A stretch of DNA of 64,000 bases. Origin: CAKSQF01 sp964568425. Its GTDB lineage: Bacteria; Bacillota; Clostridia; Oscillospirales; CAG-272. The position numbers and the translations under genes are program-made. Each line of letters starts with the position of its first letter. Within the stretch, counting starts at the first letter, position 1. The DNA lies in contig CAZMPO010000001.1 in assembly GCA_964568425.1 (NCBI GenBank), forward strand, positions 1 to 64,000, written 5' to 3'. This document shows positions 7,217 through 16,361 of this stretch, piece after piece. The notes under the pieces are model-generated. The model had not been told where the DNA came from. It searched no databases and was given only the letters and a program-made list of their open reading frames with translations.

Positions 7217-10111
7217 TTATTCGTCTTCTTTTCTCATTACCATTTCTTGGTAATCGGACATCGATATAAGCACATTTCTCGGTTTTTGACCGTCGGGGGC
7301 GGATACGATTCCCATGTCGGTCATGCGGTCGATGATCTTCGCCGCGCGACCGTAGCCGAGTCCCATGCGACGTTGCAGGAGAGATGTGGAAATCTTTCCG
7401 CTCTCGACCGCGACGTGTACGCACTCCATGAATTTCGGGTCGACCTCGCCGTCGTCTTCCGCACCGCCGAATGCGCCCTTCTTCTTGCCGAATTCCTCGC
7501 ATTCCGCCTCGTGCTCGCGGATCTCGTCGATCGCGCGCTTGTCATACTCGACCTCGCCGTAGCTGTCCTTGATGTATTCGCAGACTGCCTCGACCTCGCG
7601 ATCCGAGACGAACGCGCCCTGAACTCTGATCGGCTTCATCGCTCCGACCGGCGCATAGAGCATGTCGCCCTGTCCGATCAGCTTTTCCGCGCCGGCTATG
7701 TCGATGATCGTTCTTGAATCGACATTCGAGCGCACGGTGAACGCGATACGCGAGGGAATGTTTGCCTTGATCAGACCTGTGATGACATCGACCGAGGGTC
7801 GCTGTGTACCTATTATAAGGTGCATCCCTGCCGCTCTCGCTTTTTGGGCTATGCGGCAGATCGAGTCCTCGACCGTGTCGGGGGCGGACATCATGAGGTC
7901 GGCAAGCTCGTCAATGACGATCACTATCGAGGGCATCTTTTCGCCGACACCCGTCTCGTCAACCAGCTTGTTGTAACCCTTGACGTCGCGCACGCCTGCC
8001 TCCTCGATCATCTCGTACCGCTTCTCCATCTCGGCGACCGCCCATGTCAGCGAGCCCGCCGCCTTTTTGGGATTTGTGACCACCGGAACGAGCAGGTGCG
8101 GCAGCTTGTTGTAAACTCCGAGTTCGACCTTTTTGGGGTCGATGAGTATCAGCTTGACCTCGTCGGGGGTGGCTCTGAAGAGCAGGGAAGTGATCAGCGA
8201 GTTTATGCAGACCGATTTGCCCGAGCCTGTCGTTCCCGCGATCAGAAGGTGGGGCATCTTCGCTATGTCAACAAATATCGGCGCACCCGCGACGTCCATT
8301 CCGAGCGCGGCAGTCACGCGCGATCCCGCCTGTCCGAATTTCGGATCCTCGAGCAGGTCGCGGAGATACACCGTCTCCCTTGTGCGATTGGGCACCTCGA
8401 TTCCGACGGCTGCCTTGCCCGGGATGGGTGCCTCTATTCGGACGCCCGAGGTCTCAAGGTTCAGCGCAATGTCGTCAACGAGATTTGCTATCGCACGCAC
8501 TCGAACGCCTTGATCGGGAAGTAATTCGTATCTTGTGATCGTCGGTCCGCGTGAGATCGATGTGATCTTCGTCTTGACCTTGAAGGATTCGAGCGCAGAT
8601 ACCAGCTTGACACCGTTTGCCTTGAGCTCCTCCGAGTGATCGGCGTTCAGTCCGCCCTGATCCTTGTGAAGAAGTGTCAGCGGTGGGAATTTGTATTCGT
8701 GCCTTTGCGTCTGATCGTCGGGATCGGCAAGATCCGGGTCGGTCAGCGCGTGATCGTTTTCGTCCGATTCGTGAAGATCGGCGATCTTTTCAAATTGGTC
8801 GTCGGTCGACGGTACGACCTCGCCCGTGGAGCTGTCGACCTGCATCCCTTCGACCTTGACTGTTTTTTTGTCTTTGTCGGCTTTGTCGGCTTTGGACTCT
8901 TTGCCATCGCCGCCGATCACGCCCGAGCCGTCACGCGGAACCCCGTTTTCGTCAAATAAAATGTCGATCAGCTCGCGATCGGGCTCACCGTCAGTCTCGG
9001 AGTCGGTGTTATTACCGCCGACGTACGGGTTCGGATCGTATGGCTCGGGCGGCTCCTTCGCTGCCCTCGCCCTTTCGGCTGCAATTGCCGCCTCCTCAAG
9101 CTTTGGCGGAAGCGTCTGCCCGAGCTTGGGATCGGACGCCGAACCGGTTTCCTCGATGCTTTCGTATTCGAGCGGCTTTATGCTCACCGATCTCTCGGGG
9201 AGCTTGCCGTCGTCCGGGAATATCTTTATCCTGCGGCGCGGCTTTTCGACCTCATCGTCATCCGCATCGCCGTCATCGTCAAATGCCGCCTGCTGTCTTG
9301 CTCGCTTTCCGATCTCGCGTGCCTCTCTGAGCCTGCGCTCGTCATCGCGATCAAGCTCCTTTGCTCTCTCGCGACGCATCTCGGCGCGAGAGCGAAGGGC
9401 ATCTTTGATTCTTCTTATAAGCGAGACTGCCGCACGCACGATCCTCGACGGCGTGACCTCGGTCAAAACGAGCATCGCACCCGCCGCGATCAGAAGGATG
9501 AATATCCAAGCGATCTTCTTTAATAATAGGTAGAAAATTCCGCCGATCACCGCGCCGATGACTCCTCCGCGGTTGACGGCAGGGCGCGCCGCCGTTTGGA
9601 TGGAAAGCTCCCACGCCTGCTTAAATTCGTAAAAAGGCGGCATTTCGGGGCGATTTACGCTGAAAAACAGATAAAAAATCGACGACACCGAACAGATGAA
9701 TATCGCGGCGGCGATCGCTTTTGCGGCGATCGTGTCGGTGGCAAGCGCACGCTTTGCAATAAGTGCCGTGTAGATCAGCGCGATCGGGACCAGCCATGCA
9801 CCGATGCCGAGCAGACCGTAGAGCAGGGCGCAGATGTAATATCCGACAGGCCCCGTGATAACGCCCGACGCACCGTCCTTCATGCGTGTCAGAATAAGTA
9901 TCAAAAATATCAGCGCACCGAGCACGCCGCAGACTGTCGAGACGATCTGCGCACCAACATCGCTCTGCTCGATCTCCACTTTGCCGCTCTTTTGCCTTTG
10001 ATCCTGCTTTTTTGGCTGATTTTGCGACGATCTGCTGCTGCCCGTGCCTTTTTTGCCGCCGCCCGACCTGCTGCCGTTGTTGCCGTTGTTGCCATTGCTT
10101 TTGCCTGCCAT
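7217..10111 (-). CDS. ftsK: DNA translocase FtsK/SpoIIIE
   Basis: Pumps chromosomal DNA through the division or sporulation septum. 964 residues in the usual order: a Gly/Asn/Ser/Lys-rich tail (1-50), four or five membrane helices (about 55-225), a long acidic, low-complexity linker (about 230-480), and the RecA-like motor with Walker A GTTGSGKS (626-633), Walker B VIVIDELADL (730-739) and TQRPSVDVITG. A winged-helix gamma domain (about 890-950) would read KOPS/SRS polarity sequences. Longer than B. subtilis SpoIIIE mainly in the linker. Located 33 bp after uppP on the same strand. I cannot tell from sequence alone whether it works in vegetative division, sporulation or both. Confidence 0.95.
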   Translation of the reverse strand: MAGKSNGNNGNNGSRSGGGKKGTGSSRSSQNQPKKQDQRQKSGKVEIEQSDVGAQIVSTVCGVLGALIFLILILTRMKDGASGVITGPVGYYICALLYGLLGIGAWLVPIALIYTALIAKRALATDTIAAKAIAAAIFICSVSSIFYLFFSVNRPEMPPFYEFKQAWELSIQTAARPAVNRGGVIGAVIGGIFYLLLKKIAWIFILLIAAGAMLVLTEVTPSRIVRAAVSLIRRIKDALRSRAEMRRERAKELDRDDERRLREAREIGKRARQQAAFDDDGDADDDEVEKPRRRIKIFPDDGKLPERSVSIKPLEYESIEETGSASDPKLGQTLPPKLEEAAIAAERARAAKEPPEPYDPNPYVGGNNTDSETDGEPDRELIDILFDENGVPRDGSGVIGGDGKESKADKADKDKKTVKVEGMQVDSSTGEVVPSTDDQFEKIADLHESDENDHALTDPDLADPDDQTQRHEYKFPPLTLLHKDQGGLNADHSEELKANGVKLVSALESFKVKTKITSISRGPTITRYELLPDQGVRVRAIANLVDDIALNLETSGVRIEAPIPGKAAVGIEVPNRTRETVYLRDLLEDPKFGQAGSRVTAALGMDVAGAPIFVDIAKMPHLLIAGTTGSGKSVCINSLITSLLFRATPDEVKLILIDPKKVELGVYNKLPHLLVPVVTNPKKAAGSLTWAVAEMEKRYEMIEEAGVRDVKGYNKLVDETGVGEKMPSIVIVIDELADLMMSAPDTVEDSICRIAQKARAAGMHLIIGTQRPSVDVITGLIKANIPSRIAFTVRSNVDSRTIIDIAGAEKLIGQGDMLYAPVGAMKPIRVQGAFVSDREVEAVCEYIKDSYGEVEYDKRAIDEIREHEAECEEFGKKKGAFGGAEDDGEVDPKFMECVHVAVESGKISTSLLQRRMGLGYGRAAKIIDRMTDMGIVSAPDGQKPRNVLISMSDYQEMVMRKEDE

Positions 10112-10144
10112 TGCCTGCGACCTCCTTGTCCTGAAATTGATCGA

Positions 10145-10984
10145 TCAGCGCACGATCGAGTAGATCACAGCCCCGACGCCGACCGCGAGACTGTATATCG
10201 AAAAGTATTTGAATGTGCTCTTTTTCGCGATGAACTGTAAAAGCTTCATCGCCAGAACGCCCACGATCCCCGCCGTCAGCGCACCTGCGAAATAAATGCC
10301 GAGCGAGGACGGATTCTCGGTGGCGACCGTCGAAACGAAATCGGGGATCTTCAGCACACACGCGCCGAGAATTGCGGGTATCGACATTATAAACGAAAAT
10401 TTGACCGCAAATTCGCGCGTCAAATTCTGCGTCAGACCGACCGTGATCGTCGTGCCCGAGCGTGAAAGCCCCGGGAATACCGCGATCATCTGCGAGAGCC
10501 CGACGACCAGCGCGTTCTTCGGGGTCATCTCATAAAGCCCCTTCGAGCCGCGAGGAAGAAGATCGGATATGTACAGCATGACCGAGTTTACGATAAGAAT
10601 GATGCCGACGGCAAGAAGCGAGCCGGCGACCGCCTCTATGTAGTGGTCGAGCAACGCCGCAGGGATCAGCGGAAGCGTCGCGATCAGAACGAGTATCACA
10701 AATCGCTCGCCCTCGGTGTAGGTCGAGAATTTGAAATTTTTGTGAAAAAGCTTGCCGATAAGGCTGAAAAATGACGTGATCAGCTGCCAAATGTCGCGCC
10801 TGTACACGATCACGACCGCAACGAGCGTCCCGAGATGGAGCAAAACGTCAAATGCGAGATTTTCGGTCGCCTCGGTGTCCCCGAGCAGAGCGTGGAAGAT
10901 GGCAAGATGCCCCGATGACGATATCGGCAAAAATTCGGCAAGCCCTTGTACGACGCCGTATATGAGCGATTCAATTATGTTCAT
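10145..10984 (-). CDS. uppP: undecaprenyl-diphosphatase
   Basis: Dephosphorylates undecaprenyl pyrophosphate to recycle the lipid carrier of peptidoglycan and teichoic acid synthesis. The 279-residue membrane protein has both BacA/UppP signatures: GLAEFLPISSSGHL (14-27, with the acidic residue and PISSS loop) and PGLSRSGTT (about 173-181), plus roughly eight membrane helices. Overproduction of this family gives bacitracin tolerance. It is the first gene of a uppP-ftsK unit. Confidence 0.96.
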   Translation of the reverse strand: MNIIESLIYGVVQGLAEFLPISSSGHLAIFHALLGDTEATENLAFDVLLHLGTLVAVVIVYRRDIWQLITSFFSLIGKLFHKNFKFSTYTEGERFVILVLIATLPLIPAALLDHYIEAVAGSLLAVGIILIVNSVMLYISDLLPRGSKGLYEMTPKNALVVGLSQMIAVFPGLSRSGTTITVGLTQNLTREFAVKFSFIMSIPAILGACVLKIPDFVSTVATENPSSLGIYFAGALTAGIVGVLAMKLLQFIAKKSTFKYFSIYSLAVGVGAVIYSIVR

Positions 10985-11022
10985 TGTGAATGGTCCTTTC
11001 GCCTGTTGTTTTCTATCTTATT

Positions 11023-11051
11023 ATAATACCATATTTTCGTCGAAATTACAA
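11023..11051 (-). promoter_or_regulatory. promoter of uppP-ftsK
   Basis: Minus strand TTGTAA (11051-11046), 17-base spacer, TATTAT (11028-11023), about 40 bases before uppP. Confidence 0.65.
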
Positions 11052-11165
11052 GGGCTATTTTCGCTTTTTTCTTAAATTTTCCGCAAATTTACGCCGACCC
11101 GATCGAGTTCCCCCTCGATTTTTGTAAACCTTCTGTGAATTTGCGCAAAATAACGCCAATTTTGC

Positions 11166-11194
11166 TTGAAAAATTGAAACCTTTGTGCTATAAT
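11166..11194 (+). promoter_or_regulatory. promoter of the CHAP-domain gene
   Basis: TTGAAA (11166-11171), 17-base spacer, TATAAT (11189-11194), 65 bases before the ATG. Confidence 0.8.
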
Positions 11195-11258
11195 GGCAGG
11201 TGTGTGAGCTTTCGAGACCGAAAGATACGCCAAAATCCAAAGCGAAGGAGGAAGATCG

Positions 11259-12263
11259 ATGAAGATAAAATTCAAGGGATCGCTTGTTAAACTGAAAATG
11301 CTCGCAGGCGCGCCCGTGATGTCGGTCCTTGTCTGCCTCCTCTTTGCCGTCACACTCGCCGCCGCAGTCTCGATCTGCTCGCGAAACGAGGAGCCCGAAA
11401 AGATCCCCGCCACCTCCGCACCCGAGCGCGTGAGCGTTGACGAGGTCGAAGTCCCTGTCATCGACGATGAGGGCACAAACGACGATATCGACGATAACAT
11501 AAATAATAATGAAGAAAATATCACCACCGATGACGATATCACCTATGGTGAGTTCACCTTTTTGCCCTATCTTAGCGGTATTATCAGATTCGACGGCGAG
11601 GACGAAGAACCAGTCGTTCCCCCGATGAACGACCCCGACGACCAACCCGAGACCATACCCGAGACGAGCGAACTCGCACCGATCACCACGACGGCCCCGA
11701 CGACGACCACGACAAAAGCTCCCGAAACGACGACCAAAAAGCCGGAGACCACGAAAAAGCCGTCAACGACCACCGATAGACCCGTCCCCGATCTCTCGGG
11801 CACGAAAGACGGCGCGTCGGCGATCGTCAAGGTCGCAAACAGCCAGATCGGCGTCAAGGAATCGCCTTATAATAATGTAAAATATAATACATGGTACTAC
11901 GGCAAAGAGGTCAAGGACAGAAATTCGAGAGATACATCCCACGCATGGTGCGTCGTGTTCATCTCCTGGTGTGCCGACAGGGCGGGCATCTCGACCGATG
12001 TCGTCCCGAAGACCGCAGGCGTCGGATCGATCATGAATTTTTATAAAAACGCAGGCAGATATAAGACGCGCTCGAGCGGATATGTCCCCAAAGTCGGCGA
12101 TATTGCGATCTTCGGCAACGCGTCCCACGCAGGTATCGTTGTCGCATGCGACGGCAAAATAGTCAGCATCGTCGAGGGCAACTATTCGGACAGCGTAAAA
12201 CTTAATACATACAAAGTAGGCGCAAGAACCGTCTCCGGGTATTGCACCCCCAACTATAAATAG
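11259..12263 (+). CDS. secreted/anchored CHAP-domain peptidoglycan hydrolase
   Basis: 334 residues. A hydrophobic helix (about 15-42) acts as signal or anchor, followed by an acidic stretch and a Thr/Pro/Lys-rich wall-spanning linker (about 145-185). The C-terminal domain (about 192-334) is of the CHAP type, with Cys231 in HAWCVVFISWC, His290 in SHAGIVV, and Glu306/Asn308 in EGNYS completing a Cys-His-acid/Asn site. Such enzymes cut peptide cross-links or amide bonds in peptidoglycan. It stands alone between its own promoter and terminator. AAAGCGAAGGAGG precedes the ATG. Autolysin versus toxin role cannot be told from sequence; no immunity gene is adjacent. Confidence 0.85.
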   Translation: MKIKFKGSLVKLKMLAGAPVMSVLVCLLFAVTLAAAVSICSRNEEPEKIPATSAPERVSVDEVEVPVIDDEGTNDDIDDNINNNEENITTDDDITYGEFTFLPYLSGIIRFDGEDEEPVVPPMNDPDDQPETIPETSELAPITTTAPTTTTTKAPETTTKKPETTKKPSTTTDRPVPDLSGTKDGASAIVKVANSQIGVKESPYNNVKYNTWYYGKEVKDRNSRDTSHAWCVVFISWCADRAGISTDVVPKTAGVGSIMNFYKNAGRYKTRSSGYVPKVGDIAIFGNASHAGIVVACDGKIVSIVEGNYSDSVKLNTYKVGARTVSGYCTPNYK

Positions 12264-12292
12264 AGACCGACCAACATGGACGGTCTCTTTTT
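12262..12292 (+). terminator. terminator of the CHAP gene
   Basis: AGAGACCG (12262-12269) pairs with CGGTCTCT (12281-12288), followed by T5; the stem begins inside the TAG stop. Confidence 0.85.
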
Positions 12293-12298
12293 GCTTGG

Positions 12299-12372
12299 GC
12301 GGTCGATTTGTAATAAATCGACCGCACGAGCGCACGTTTCCCCGGTAGGGGCGAACTGTGTTCGCCCGTCCG
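12299..12372. repeat. dispersed repeat pair (palindrome plus REP-like hairpin)
   Basis: 12299-12325 is an 11-bp perfect inverted repeat GCGGTCGATTT/AAATCGACCGC around 5 bases. It is followed at 12343-12372 by a GGTAGGGGCGAAC..GTTCGCCC variant of the REP-like hairpin. Both modules recur near 19.2, 23.5, 43.0 and 59.9 kb. The rest of 12373-12510 is AT-rich and shows nothing. Confidence 0.75.
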
Positions 12373-12510
12373 AAAAAACCGCTGACACAACCGATCACCC
12401 ACTACCCCCCGTTTTATTCTTATAACGCCACATCTGTCCGATAAAATGTCGACAATACAAATTCAATAAAATTTTTGCAAATAATTTTTCGATTTTTTTC
12501 TGATTTTCTA

Positions 12511-12539
12511 TTGACAAAACGAAAATAAGGTGATATAAT
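12511..12539 (+). promoter_or_regulatory. promoter of the surface-protein gene
   Basis: Perfect TTGACA (12511-12516), 17-base spacer, TATAAT (12534-12539). A small hairpin GCATC-AGAA-GATGC (about 12600-12613) sits just before the ribosome site of the downstream gene. Confidence 0.9.
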
Positions 12540-12628
12540 AGACCAAAATAGAGTTGGCGGTGCGTGGGGTAAGTCTCCCTAAAAGTCGACTTTGGTTTTA
12601 GCATCAGAAGATGCGGAAAGGAAATAAT

Positions 12629-14788
12629 ATGAAAAAAGTATTATCACTCATCCTCGCGATCGTGATGATCGCAATGATCGTTCCGGCATCTGTCATTACG
12701 GCAGGTACGACCGAGGACACGAAAGAAATGACCGTTTCCGGCGCAACAAATGGCGCAGCTTCTTGGGCGGCAGGAGATATCGCTACCGTTACTAAGAAGT
12801 ATTTTGCAGTTTCTTTCACAATGAAGGCTGCAAAGTATGCAGGTATCACCGCCGACAACGGCTGTTGCGGACTTATGTTCGGTGACAACGATGACACCTG
12901 CATCTTCATCCCTTACGATGAACCCGGTGCAGACGGCAAGCGCGGTCTCGGCATTTGGGGCGGCGCAAAGGTTATGTTCGGTAAATGGTGGGGCACCTCC
13001 GTCTTCGGTGCAGCTGCTAACGCTCCCATCGATGACTATGTTGACAAGTATGTAACCATCCTTGCACTTGGCACTAAGAACGATGACGGTACAACTACCA
13101 TCTCGGTATATGTAAACGGTACCAAGGTTCACGTTTGGGCTAACCAGGAAGACGCTACTGCTGCATTCAACGGCAGACTCCAGTGGGCTATCCGTCTCAA
13201 CAACGTTACCGCTGACATTAAGTTCATGCAGTCCGATTCTCCCATGCTCGTTATCGCTCCCGAGGGCGCAACGATCGGATGCGTTGACAAGAAAGTTACC
13301 GTTCCGGTAAATGTTGTCAACAACCCCGGCATCAACATGCTCAACATCAGACCTACAGCAGATGGTCTCAAGTTCTCTGATGTCGGTGTAGATGAAGACG
13401 AAGATTATATCACCGATGTATTCAATGATATTACCGTAGGAATCAACGCTCTCTTTGACGCAGGAAACAAGAACTCGAAGAAACTTGGTAAGCTTGCTGA
13501 GTTCATGTTTGAAACAACAAAGAGCAACACTGATGATTTGAAAGTAGCTCTCGAAGTAAATGAGTCACTTAATTACGACGCCGAGAATGTTCCTACATTC
13601 GTCGTTCCTGCATATGTTACCCTGACTCACGGCGAGGGCAAGGAGATCGTGGATGACTCCGTTCTCGTTTCCGGTGCAACTTGCACAAACAAGGCTGTTT
13701 ATAACAAGACCTGTGACTGCGGCAAGGTTCTTGCCGACACATTTGAGGCAGGCGAGCTTGCTCCTCATACATTTACCGAGAAGGTTGACGAGAAGTATCT
13801 GAAGACTCCCGCATCCTGCGCATCCAAGGCAGTTTACTATAAGAGCTGTTCTGTCTGCGGTGAGAAGGGCACTGAGACCTTCGAGGCAGGCGCTCCTACA
13901 GGTGAGCACAACTTTGCAGGCGAGTGGCAGCATGACGAGACCAATCACTGGCAGAACTGCGGTTGCGGAGAAGAAGGCCCGAAGACCGCACACGTCTACG
14001 ACAACGATTGCGACACCGATTGTAACACCTGTGGCGCAACTCGCACCATCACTCACAACTTTGTAGAGAAGGTTGTTGACGAGTTCCTGAAGACTCCCGC
14101 AACATGCGCAACCAAGGCAGTTTACTTCAAGAGCTGCTCTGTCTGCGGCGCGAAGAGCGAAGAGACCTTCGAGGCAGGCGAGACCACCGATCATACATTC
14201 GGCGATTGGAAGCATGACAACGACAAGCACTGGAAAGAGTGCGCAGGCTGTGGCGCGAAGGATGCCGAGGCGGCACACGTCTACGACAACGATTGCGACA
14301 CCGATTGTAACACCTGTGGCGCAACTCGCACCATCACTCACAACTTTGTAGAGAAGGTTGTTGACGAGTTCCTGAAGACTCCCGCAACATGCGCAACCAA
14401 GGCAGTTTACTTCAAGAGCTGCTCTGTCTGCGGCGCGAAGAGCGAAGAGACCTTCGAGGCAGGCGAGACCACCGATCATACATTCGGCGATTGGAAGCAT
14501 GACAACGACAAGCACTGGAAAGAGTGCGCAGGCTGTGGCGCGAAGGATGCCGAGGCGGCACACGCATACGGCGAAGGCGTTGTAACTAAAGAGCCTACCA
14601 CCACTGCAGAGGGCGAGAAGACCTTCACCTGCGAGTGCGGCGCTACCAAGACCGAGAAGATCGACAAGCTTCCCGAGGAAGTTGCTCCGAAGACCGGTTC
14701 GACCACTGCACTTATCGCGGCAGTTGCACTTCTCAGCGTAACTGCAGGCGCGGCAGTAGTTATCACCCGCAAAAAGAGAGAGATCTGA
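12629..14788 (+). CDS. cysteine-rich repeat surface protein with anchor
   Basis: 719 residues from the ATG behind AAAGGAAAT. Signal peptide (about 1-25), then a ~190-residue jelly-roll-like domain resembling a concanavalin/CBM fold, a ~120-residue cohesin-like beta domain (KKVTVPVNVVNNPGINML...), and several Cys-rich modules built on CxxCG pairs (SCSVCGAK, CNTCGAT, ECAGCGAK) alternating with H-x-F/Y spacers. Two 95-residue modules (455-549, 550-644) are identical in DNA. The C-terminus, APKTG then a hydrophobic helix and RKKR, is a sortase-type signal variant or plain membrane anchor. Codon use favours GCT/GTT/AAG and suggests high expression. Probably wall-exposed; ligand unknown. Confidence 0.75.
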   Translation: MKKVLSLILAIVMIAMIVPASVITAGTTEDTKEMTVSGATNGAASWAAGDIATVTKKYFAVSFTMKAAKYAGITADNGCCGLMFGDNDDTCIFIPYDEPGADGKRGLGIWGGAKVMFGKWWGTSVFGAAANAPIDDYVDKYVTILALGTKNDDGTTTISVYVNGTKVHVWANQEDATAAFNGRLQWAIRLNNVTADIKFMQSDSPMLVIAPEGATIGCVDKKVTVPVNVVNNPGINMLNIRPTADGLKFSDVGVDEDEDYITDVFNDITVGINALFDAGNKNSKKLGKLAEFMFETTKSNTDDLKVALEVNESLNYDAENVPTFVVPAYVTLTHGEGKEIVDDSVLVSGATCTNKAVYNKTCDCGKVLADTFEAGELAPHTFTEKVDEKYLKTPASCASKAVYYKSCSVCGEKGTETFEAGAPTGEHNFAGEWQHDETNHWQNCGCGEEGPKTAHVYDNDCDTDCNTCGATRTITHNFVEKVVDEFLKTPATCATKAVYFKSCSVCGAKSEETFEAGETTDHTFGDWKHDNDKHWKECAGCGAKDAEAAHVYDNDCDTDCNTCGATRTITHNFVEKVVDEFLKTPATCATKAVYFKSCSVCGAKSEETFEAGETTDHTFGDWKHDNDKHWKECAGCGAKDAEAAHAYGEGVVTKEPTTTAEGEKTFTCECGATKTEKIDKLPEEVAPKTGSTTALIAAVALLSVTAGAAVVITRKKREI
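13991..14560 (+). repeat. two identical 285-bp tandem repeats in the surface-protein gene
   Basis: 13991-14275 and 14276-14560 read the same base for base by eye, each coding 95 residues with CxxCG modules. A third, diverged unit lies just upstream (about 13700-13990). Identical DNA implies recent duplication or gene conversion, and copy number may vary between strains. Confidence 0.9.
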
Positions 14789-14814
14789 TCTCTGCTGATC
14801 TCTATTAAATAATC

Positions 14815-14846
14815 AAAAAGACCATGGCGATCGCCATGGTCTTTTT
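14815..14846. terminator. bidirectional terminator
   Basis: A 32-bp perfect palindrome beginning AAAAAGACCATGGCG with T5 at either end. It serves the surface-protein gene (+) and the converging FAD oxidoreductase (-). Confidence 0.9.
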
Positions 14847-14865
14847 GGTTTCCGGTGAAGGAAAA

Positions 14866-16152
14866 TCAAGAATAAAGATCGATTCCCTTGTTTGTCAGAA
14901 CTTTTTGTATTTCATTTGCCGAAAGCATGTTCGGGGTGATGCCTTTTGTGATCGACAGCCCTGCCGCAATGCCTGCCGCCTGTCCGATGTTAAGGCAAAT
15001 GTTCATGACCCTGTAGGATGCGTGTGCACGATGCGTTCCGCTGATACATCTGCCGGCAGTCAACAGATTTTTGTTGACATTCGGGAGAAGTGCGCGATAT
15101 GGGATGTCGTAAAGTCCCGATTGTTGCGGCAGACCCTCACTCTCGCTCTGTCCGCCGCCCGACGGATTGTGGATGTCGATGGCGAAAAAAGCATTATGCA
15201 CGACTACATCGTCAAATCTTCTGCCCTCGATCAGATCCTCTGCAGTGAGGATATATTTGCCCATCACGCGTCGGCTCTCGCGCACGCCGATAATGTCCGA
15301 GCTGTCTTTTATGCGAATATTTTCGTAACCTTTAATGTTATTTCTCAGAAAATCAACGACCTTGCCCATCTGTCCTCGAAGCTCGATCTGCGCCCTCGTG
15401 TAATCGGCGGTGTCAAGCGAGTCGTAGCCGTTTGCCTGTGTCGCGTTCACCATCTGCTCATCCGGGTAAATACTGTCATAAAGTCGCACAATGTTGACAT
15501 TTTTCGGAAGTTCGCCGCTCTTTTCTGCATTTTTGCAAAGTTCGAGATAACCGATTCCGCAAGGAAGCGGCGTGTCCATCTCCTCGTGCTTGCAGATGAT
15601 CTGACAGCCTTCTTTGATCCCGTTTATTGTGAACATGATCGAGCAGGGTTGGCAAAGATGATCATCACGCCCGACCTCGATCTGCTCGCCCGCAAGATAA
15701 GACAGCACACCGTCACCGCTTGCGTCAATGAAGATCTTCGCACCGACAGTGCAAAGACCGCTTTGTGTAGTATACGCGATATTTTTTATCTCCTTATCCT
15801 CGCACTCTGCAGCGCAGACAGTCGAGTTCAGTATCACATTAACGCCCCTGTCCGATAAAAGCTCGGTCAATTTAATCTTTGCATCCTCGAAATCGTGAAC
15901 AAGATCGGGACTCATGTTCGGTTTTAACAGCTCATTTATTTCGTCTGCCATCGAGTTTTTGACATAGCCGCCCATCATCGGTCCGACATGACCGTGTGTG
16001 AGATTGCCGCCGACAACGCCGGCACGCTCTATCACAAGAACCGACGCGCCCATTTCTTTTGCCGAAACAGCGGCGGCAATGCCCGACGGACCTCCACCCA
16101 CGACAACGACGTCGTATATTTTATTTGCATTTTGCGTTAAGTTGAAATTCAT
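14866..16152 (-). CDS. FAD-dependent oxidoreductase
   Basis: 428 residues. N-terminal Rossmann FAD site VVVVGGGPSGIAAAVSA (Gly19-x-Gly21-x-x-Gly24), then ERAGVVGGNLTHGHVGPMMGG, where the pattern of the FAD_oxidored family (PF12831) is clear, a second dinucleotide stretch IFIDASGDGVLSYLAG and the closing LLTAGRCISGTHRAHASYRVMN. No signal peptide. I start at the ATG at 16152 (AAGGAGTGTGAAGGA upstream); the open frame runs further but has no ribosome site. Substrate unknown. Stands alone behind its own promoter. Confidence 0.88.
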   Translation of the reverse strand: MNFNLTQNANKIYDVVVVGGGPSGIAAAVSAKEMGASVLVIERAGVVGGNLTHGHVGPMMGGYVKNSMADEINELLKPNMSPDLVHDFEDAKIKLTELLSDRGVNVILNSTVCAAECEDKEIKNIAYTTQSGLCTVGAKIFIDASGDGVLSYLAGEQIEVGRDDHLCQPCSIMFTINGIKEGCQIICKHEEMDTPLPCGIGYLELCKNAEKSGELPKNVNIVRLYDSIYPDEQMVNATQANGYDSLDTADYTRAQIELRGQMGKVVDFLRNNIKGYENIRIKDSSDIIGVRESRRVMGKYILTAEDLIEGRRFDDVVVHNAFFAIDIHNPSGGGQSESEGLPQQSGLYDIPYRALLPNVNKNLLTAGRCISGTHRAHASYRVMNICLNIGQAAGIAAGLSITKGITPNMLSANEIQKVLTNKGIDLYS

Positions 16153-16176
16153 TCCTTCACACTCCTTCCCGAAAAG

Positions 16177-16205
16177 ATTATAGCATATTTTTTTTCGTCT
16201 GTCAA
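16177..16205 (-). promoter_or_regulatory. promoter of the FAD oxidoreductase
   Basis: Minus strand TTGACA (16205-16200), 17-base spacer, TATAAT (16182-16177); 24 bases before the ATG. Confidence 0.9.
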
Positions 16206-16361
16206 CCAAAATCGTACATTTTGCTACTGTCGTCGCAGAAAAAATGTTGTATAATGGATACGCGAGATCGAGCGGGCGATCTATCGCAATAAATTTCTCA
16301 GTGAATATAATAAAATAAGGGCAAACCACTTGGGTCACCCGAAAAGAAAGGAATGTTTTAA

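Noticed and set aside
13991..14560. Possible CRISPR-like array
   Set aside because: The unit is 285 bp, coding and without spacers.
13565..14563. 332-codon minus-strand repeat protein
   Set aside because: Only reflects the tandem repeats of the plus-strand surface-protein gene; no start signals.
16316..16361. GGGCAAACC, part of the cyclic di-GMP-I riboswitch consensus, before the holin gene
   Set aside because: The rest of the conserved core (GACGCAAAGCC and tetraloop receptor) is absent.
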